From assembly GCF_018991925.1 (NCBI RefSeq), contig NW_024756914.1, positions 5,183,375 to 5,247,374 of the forward strand: DNA of 64,000 nt. Reading direction: 5' to 3'. Below are positions 58,466 to 64,000 of the stretch, piece by piece. The notes under the pieces were generated by a model that had not been told where the DNA came from, searched no databases, and was given only the letters and a program-made list of their open reading frames with translations. The stretch's first letter is position 1. The number at the start of each line of letters is the position of its first letter. The stretch comes from Homarus americanus (lineage: Eukaryota > Arthropoda > Malacostraca > Decapoda > Nephropidae). A program made the translations under genes and the position numbers.

Positions 58466-58819
58466 AGAAGACCTCCCTTTCCTCTCACTTCCAACCATTT
58501 GAAAATAAAACAAAAGACGTAATTTGTGTTTTTCTTCAATAATCAAGAACCATTACCGACCTTACCTGTCTGATAATGTTAACTCAGGTGAGGAAATATT
58601 CTCCTCACTAACAAAACGACAGAAACATAAGAAATGAGTTTTGGCGCCAAATTATTAAAATGTAAATAGAAGGAAAAAAATATAAAATGAAAACAAAATA
58701 TTGAAGTGAAAATACGACTATAATTTTGAGTGTAATTTTTTTTTTCTTCTGTATCGCTAAATTATCGTTCAGTTACTGGAGTGAAGGGAACTGAATAAAT
58801 ACGAACAATAAAGAAAAAT

Positions 58820-58937
58820 GTGTTAAGGATCGTGAAGCTGGCAACACTGGGCTACTGTAAACACCACCTCCCAGATGACCACCCTCGGGGAGTCTCCTCA
58901 GGAAGCGCCAGCCATTTAAACTCTCCCCCCAAAACAG
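58820..58937 (+). other. Possible untranslated first exon
   Basis: A locally GC-richer stretch ends at cccaaaacag|gtaagg, a strong donor consensus, followed by a T-rich intron-like run. No promoter or downstream coding exon was found, so this is weak. Confidence 0.2.
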
Positions 58938-59059
58938 GTAAGGTTTTTTTTTTTTACTGTTTTAAACTTTTTTTTTATTTTACAATATTTATATATTCTT
59001 ATGTAATGTTGTTTTATTTTTATTTTTTTTCAATTAGTATTCAAAAACTCATCTAGCAA

Positions 59060-59580
59060 ATTAAGGGGGGGGGGTAATGGTGGGGAAATCGGGGTGGGTG
59101 GGTGGGTGGGATGGGGGATAATCGGAGAGGAAGAAATCGGAGGGGTAATCAGAGGGGAAAAATGGGGAGGGAATCTACCTAATAGTGGGTTACTGTACTA
59201 TTTGAACTACCATAAAATTAATGTACTACAGGTATTTGAAAAAGAGAATACATAACTGTACTATTTAAATAACTATTACTGTACAATAATCAAATAGGTA
59301 TTAATGTACTCTTATGGTAACTGAACATAACACGACTATTTACATTACAATACCCTCACTCCCGTCCTACCTAAATCACTTTTATCATAATACTAAAAAT
59401 AACATTAATAAGGGTCTAGTTTATTCTACTGTATTTTTGTAGTTTATTTACCATACATTAATGTCTCTAAATCATTATGGGTAATTAAAAACCTTGGAAT
59501 TAGGAACAAAACTGGAATGGTGACGTCATATGTAGGAATGCTTAATGTGGGTTGTGGGAATATTATTATTTTTGAATTAT
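59060..59580. other. No recognisable gene
   Basis: Ggtgggtgggtggg run at 59,093-59,110, then AT-rich spacer. Confidence 0.4.
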
Positions 59581-59589
59581 TATGTCTGT

Positions 59590-59905
59590 TTTCTTCTCTC
59601 CCTCCCTCTCACAGTCTCTATCTTCTTCCCTCACTTATTCTCTTCATCCTTTACCTCACTCATTCTTTCAGTCCTTTACTCTCTTCTTCTCTCTCTCTCT
59701 CTTCTTCCCTCTCTCTGTCCTTCCATCACTCAGTCCCTCCTTTATTCTCTCTATCTTTCCTCCCCCATCCCCTCCTTCCCTTCCCTTGCTACTTCCCTCT
59801 CTCAGTCCCTCCCTCACTCAATCTCTCCTTCTTTTACTTTCACTCCCTCCCTCCGTCACTCACTTCATCACTCTTGCCCTGTCCCTCACTAACTCTCCCC
59901 CCAAC
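59590..59905. repeat. Polypyrimidine tract
   Basis: About 315 bp of C and T rich sequence (tccctccctc, ttctctctct). Confidence 0.88.
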
Positions 59906-60065
59906 TCCCTGCCTCGGCTCTATATTTATGGACTTGCAGAAATGGTCACTTTACATATTGTATTAGATCATGGTGACGGATATACTCTTTCTTTATCTCT
60001 GTCTGTCTGTGTTTGTCTGTAAGTCTGTCTGTCTGTCTCTCTTTCCCCCTCCCTCTCTTTATATG

Positions 60066-60066
<1 letters not shown>

Positions 60067-60154
<88 letters not shown>
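60067..60154. repeat. (TA)n microsatellite
   Basis: About 44 uninterrupted copies. Confidence 0.98.
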
Positions 60155-60158
<4 letters not shown>

Positions 60159-60159
60159 T

Positions 60160-60650
60160 AAATTAGAACTAGGTAAATGGGTTTATATCTGAACTAAAAA
60201 ACACCTTTGCTACCTGTCCAGAATGTAATTACTAACTGTACAAAATTCCAACAAAACAGACAAACACCTAATCTAAATACCTTTCTATTTTTTTCTTCAT
60301 ATATACAGAGAAAACTAAAAAATTATTCAACACATAATTTTTCTCCAGATTATTTATTTACACGGCTGCTCTAAAATAATTCCTCAACAGTAAAATTAAA
60401 TGATTTGTTGGGGAATATTTTTTGGTGTAAGTTATTTTTTTTAAGATTTTCACCAAACTTAAAACAAAAAACGTTTTTTTTATCAAATTTCTTGCCAGTG
60501 ACTTTCTCTCCATCCTCATCTCATTTAAATTGTTCAATATTTTGGTCACTTTTTATTATAATTAAAATAAATATAAAAATAAATATTTTGGGATTTATTT
60601 TACATGCATATATACATCTTGATAAAATCACACAGGGAAAAGGGAAACAA
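60160..60650. other. AT-rich spacer, no gene
   Basis: Nothing recognised. Confidence 0.4.
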
Positions 60651-60654
60651 TAGA

Positions 60655-60740
60655 GCACCTTAGACATGCAGGACAGTGGTTCATATACATTGGACGTTAT
60701 ATTCTAATTGAAGACTAACGAGTGTCCGTCTAACGATTAA
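60655..60740 (-). repeat. Dispersed retroelement-like repeat, short third copy
   Basis: Gacagtggttcatatacatt and tattctaattgaagactaac match part of 28,172-28,660 in the same orientation. Confidence 0.7.
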
Positions 60741-60744
60741 TAAA

Positions 60745-61320
60745 AAAACGTTTTATTGTTCCTTTTCTATTCTTTTTTTTATTCTCTTTCTTTATTATCT
60801 ATTTCATTCTCTATATACTTGTGAGATGAGGAAGGTTATGGGTGGAGAGAGGGAGACTTGAGGCGGGCTGAGGGGTATTAAGGAATGTAGGCCCTCACAC
60901 ACCACGGGGAGACTAAGGAGGTGGGTGGCTGGGGATACTAGGACTAAGGTACAACATTTAACAAAGGGGAAATATGAAATAGTTATTACTTAGGACTCAC
61001 TGTATTACTGCATCCCACTAAAGACACTTAGAACGGACAATACTCTACTCCATACACAGGGGAACTGAGAACTATCATAATGGTTCTTCGTTTATTAACG
61101 AAGTTACTCTAAATGAACAGTTACACTTCAAAACAATAACCTATCTTCCTAGCTAGCTAACCAGGGGTCACATGAATCACAACACATTTCGTGAAACGGA
61201 TAAACCTAAAAGGTACTCACACTATACCTCGCCCTGTGAGGAGATGACACCCACACGCACCAACACTTAACTCTCCGTCTTTTTCAAACTGCGTCGCCCA
61301 CAAAGGGACGTCACCTCTTC
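60745..61320. other. No recognisable gene
   Basis: Nothing recognised. Confidence 0.4.
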
Positions 61321-61324
61321 ATGA

Positions 61325-61471
61325 CGTCACGTCTCACAGATTTTCTTTTTGGTTAAGGCTTAAAGCATTCACCCTCACAGGTCCCTTGCAATTGGCTCGA
61401 ACACTCACAACATTGTTACATCCGTTCACTTGCGAGGCGAGCATGCTAACCATTACACCACAGGTCGCCAC
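61325..61471 (-). mobile_element. tRNA-derived SINE head
   Basis: The minus strand reads ggcgacctgtggtgtaatgg, ttagcatgctcgcctcgcaa, then B-box-like gtgttcgagcc. The head is nearly the same as the SINE at 46,160-46,412, but the tail differs. No acceptor-stem pairing, so not a tRNA gene. Confidence 0.65.
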
Positions 61472-61479
61472 ACATACAT

Positions 61480-61960
61480 ACTGTACATCGACGAGTCCCA
61501 ACACTCTACATAAACTCAGCAAAAGGCAAACTATACAACATTAAAAGAATTAATTTGTACAAAAAAAAACAGTCTCCAGAATGTACAAAAACAATATTTT
61601 ATGATGATCATTACTCTATTTAACTAATACATTAATTCCTACTACGGCACGACGATATACAATTAGCTGGGTGAGTATGGTGATGATATAAATTATTATG
61701 GTATAGGTCACAGTATGGTGGTGGGGCCAGACTCACCGTCACACTCTTAATGTGTTAATCTGTGTTGTGGTTTGTTGTGTCAATACTTACTCAAAGGTTG
61801 TGGTTTAGCGATTTTTTCTTCATCCTTGTTTAATATATACTGTACGTGGAGGGGGGGGAGGTTAGGTTAGGTTTCTTCAGTCTCTCGCTCGCCTGCCCGA
61901 CTTTCGTTATTCTTTCACTCTTTTTTACATATTCTCTGCCTCTTGATCTTTCTATCACTC
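61480..61960. other. No recognisable gene
   Basis: A short TTAGG-type run at 61,858-61,871; otherwise nothing. Confidence 0.4.
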
Positions 61961-61964
61961 TTCT

Positions 61965-62345
61965 CTATTGAATGTGACACTAGCAAAGACTTCAGGCCAC
62001 CTGGCTTATTGTATCATGAACTATGTAATTATTACATTGAATCAGGAGTGCTTGAGGACATTGTTGCTGTTTATCCTAAATTTGCTGCTAGTCCACACTG
62101 ATTAGTCCTCAAATAGAATATGACTTCTACTGTATATGAACCACTGTCTTGCGTGGCAGTGAACAGTGATATCACCCACACGACTCTGACCTATATATAC
62201 TGTTAATGAATATGATGTATTTCTTTGTGTATGAACCTCTGTCCTGCGTGGCAGTGAGAAGTGATACCACCCTCAGTGTCAAGACCTGACTGAATTACTC
62301 AGGATAGGCAAACTGTACTACAAGCTTTGTCAATAAAGATGTTAA
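61965..62345 (+). repeat. Dispersed retroelement-like repeat, copy 2
   Basis: Reverse complement of 28,172-28,660. It ends with ctttgtcaataaagatgtta, an AATAAA-bearing 3' end, so a transcribed element in plus orientation is likely. No ORF. Confidence 0.85.
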
Positions 62346-62349
62346 CCGT

Positions 62350-63400
62350 AACTTTCTCTCTTTCTTTATCCTTCACTCACTCCTTTATATCTGTCTCTCT
62401 TTAGCTCTCTCTCTCTCTCTCTCTCTCTCTTCTCAGATCTAGTCATGACTCAAACCCCGTCACAGAACACAACTCTTGTTACCCTCAAGTAACTGTCTGG
62501 AAAATGTAACCTTACTTTCTATCTTTCCTTTTCCCATCAACATGACAACAGCAGTTTGGGTTTCAGATAATACCGCTGAAATAACATAACGGTAACCAGG
62601 ACAACATACAATAGACTATCCCATGTACACCCTGAAGTGAAAGATACCATAATGTTTCGTCTGATTTTATTTATTTTTATACACGACCTTTGACAATCAG
62701 TCACCCATTAAAATAGTGGTTTAAATCATACGGTTATTAGCCACTCAGTGTAGACCAACAGGTGGGACATAAAATGGCGTCTGTTTATTCGGACAAAATA
62801 TATTAATTCGGTTTGGATGTTTATCCCGGTGGAAAAATACTGTTGATAGAGGGGAAAATATGGTTCAGTGTGATTGCCTCGTGGACCAGAGTGTGTTGGT
62901 GTTGAGTGTGTGTGTGTGTGGTCAGTATGTGGTTTTTGAGTGTGTGTGTAGGGGGTTTGAGTGTGGGTTGTGAGTGTAAGTTAAGTGTGTGTCGAGATTG
63001 TGTTGTGAATGCCGAAGTCGAGAGAGAGAGAGAGTGTGTGTGTGTGTGTGTGTGTGTGTCGAGTGAGACAGTACTTACCACACAAACACATCATACACCA
63101 CAAAAAACTCTACACAGTGAAGGTGGTGATGAAAGGGTAAACAAACGCGACACAACAGCTGCTGTACTAAAAGGTGCCACAATACATCACTTAACACACA
63201 CACACACACGTCACGCCAACACAGACGACGAAGCATATTTTATCCAGAGTCTAATACTATACAAAATACTGTGGAGTTATGAGATATTGGTTCACACTCA
63301 GGATGGGATGGAGAAAGGAAACTCACAATGTGCTCTCTGTATACATATTGTATTGGATGTACAATGCAGCTTGGTGCTGGGGAGTGGCAGTGTGTGTCCA
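62350..63400. other. No recognisable gene; CT/GT/GA simple repeats
   Basis: (CT)n at 62,406-62,430, (GT)n at 62,902-62,920 and 63,033-63,059, (GA)n at 63,019-63,034. Confidence 0.5.
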
Positions 63401-63565
63401 AGCGTGGTGTAGAGAGAGCTGGTTGGTGAGGGTGCTCAGAGGAGGACAGGCAGCTTGTGGGGCGCCATGGTCGCCGGCGGGAGCGAGGGCCACCAGGCAG
63501 GAGCGGAGGAGGTGTTGCTTGCTGGTGGCTGTAGGTAGAAAGAGGGCAGTCACGGCCACGTGAGG

Positions 63566-63576
63566 TCTTATATAGC
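63566..63576 (-). promoter_or_regulatory. TATA promoter-like segment
   Basis: The minus strand reads cccgcTATATAAGACC. About 100 bases downstream an ATG in good context (gcgaccATGG, 63,468) opens only MAPHKLPVLL and a stop, with no donor. The gene, if any, is not resolved. Confidence 0.35.
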
Positions 63577-63929
63577 GGGGGTAGGCGTGGGTTGACAGTT
63601 GACCTCCGCTTTGTTAGACAGCGCTGGTTACCGACCTAGACCACGAGGCGCAGGCTGGGGAAGGCTGGGGAATTCGAAGAGGATCAGCTAGTAGCGACAA
63701 GACAAACGGCGTTTGTAGGGGAGGAATCCACTACAATACTCTCTCTCTCTCACTCTCTAGTTAAATAAGAATAATACCTTTTTCTGTTGTATTTTCGATA
63801 TTTATGTGTGACTCTTAAGATCAAATTACCACACCTGCATACAATACATATATATACTGTATAATGTATACATATTTAAAATACATCTATAACGTTGAAC
63901 GAAACGAAGTGGGAAAGTTTTGACAACAC

Positions 63930-64000
63930 ACAATGACGGCATATATCAAGAATATGACGTCACGCATCAACACTATGATTTCACGCATCAACACTATGAC
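63930..64000. repeat. Short tandem repeat at right edge
   Basis: Cgcatcaacactatga occurs twice, with a degenerate third copy to the left. Confidence 0.6.

Overview
This is a eukaryotic nuclear window, almost certainly arthropod and most likely a decapod crustacean. The signs are a split gene with GT-AG introns, a Nit-Fhit fusion gene (the invertebrate arrangement), TTAGG-type repeats, very long microsatellites and minisatellites, and many decayed non-LTR retrotransposons, tRNA-derived SINEs and MITEs. The species cannot be named from sequence alone.

Bases 1-22,900 are one gene read right to left: NitFhit, a nitrilase-like domain fused to a Fhit (HIT family) domain. Ten coding exons can be joined in frame from an ATG at 22,883 to the HIT motif (HIHIHI) at bases 18-1; about 425 codons are visible and the last few tens of residues lie off the left edge. 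The nitrilase Glu-Lys-Cys triad is intact. Intron 4 has textbook U12-type (minor spliceosome) splice signals. The introns hold Tigger-like, hAT-like and piggyBac-like MITEs, LINE fragments, a fold-back element and a 3 kb ACAGT-rich satellite.

Bases 23,000-26,300 hold repeats and no recognisable gene. A small two-exon gene at 26,795-27,947 (minus) encodes a 75-residue secreted His/Tyr-rich peptide. It has a TATA box, a signal peptide and a poly(A) signal; its presumed 3' UTR carries a 30-bp tandem repeat.

Bases 28,100-64,000 are almost entirely repeats. There are more than a dozen tandem arrays with units of 20-45 bp, long simple repeats, and fragments of at least four LINE types: L2/CR1-like, Jockey-like, an RxRGD-type family, and a family whose C-terminus looks like a restriction-like endonuclease. 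A decayed FEN-like/Cys-rich repeat-family gene, SINEs and nested MITEs are also present. Several retroelements sit inside tandem arrays whose two halves can be seen on either side. The best case is the endonuclease-type LINE at 53,281-55,211, which has a poly(A) tail and a 10-bp flanking direct repeat. Two back-to-back perfect palindromes (56 and 36 bp) lie at 38,733-38,828. Near the right edge a TATA promoter-like segment points left, but no convincing gene follows.
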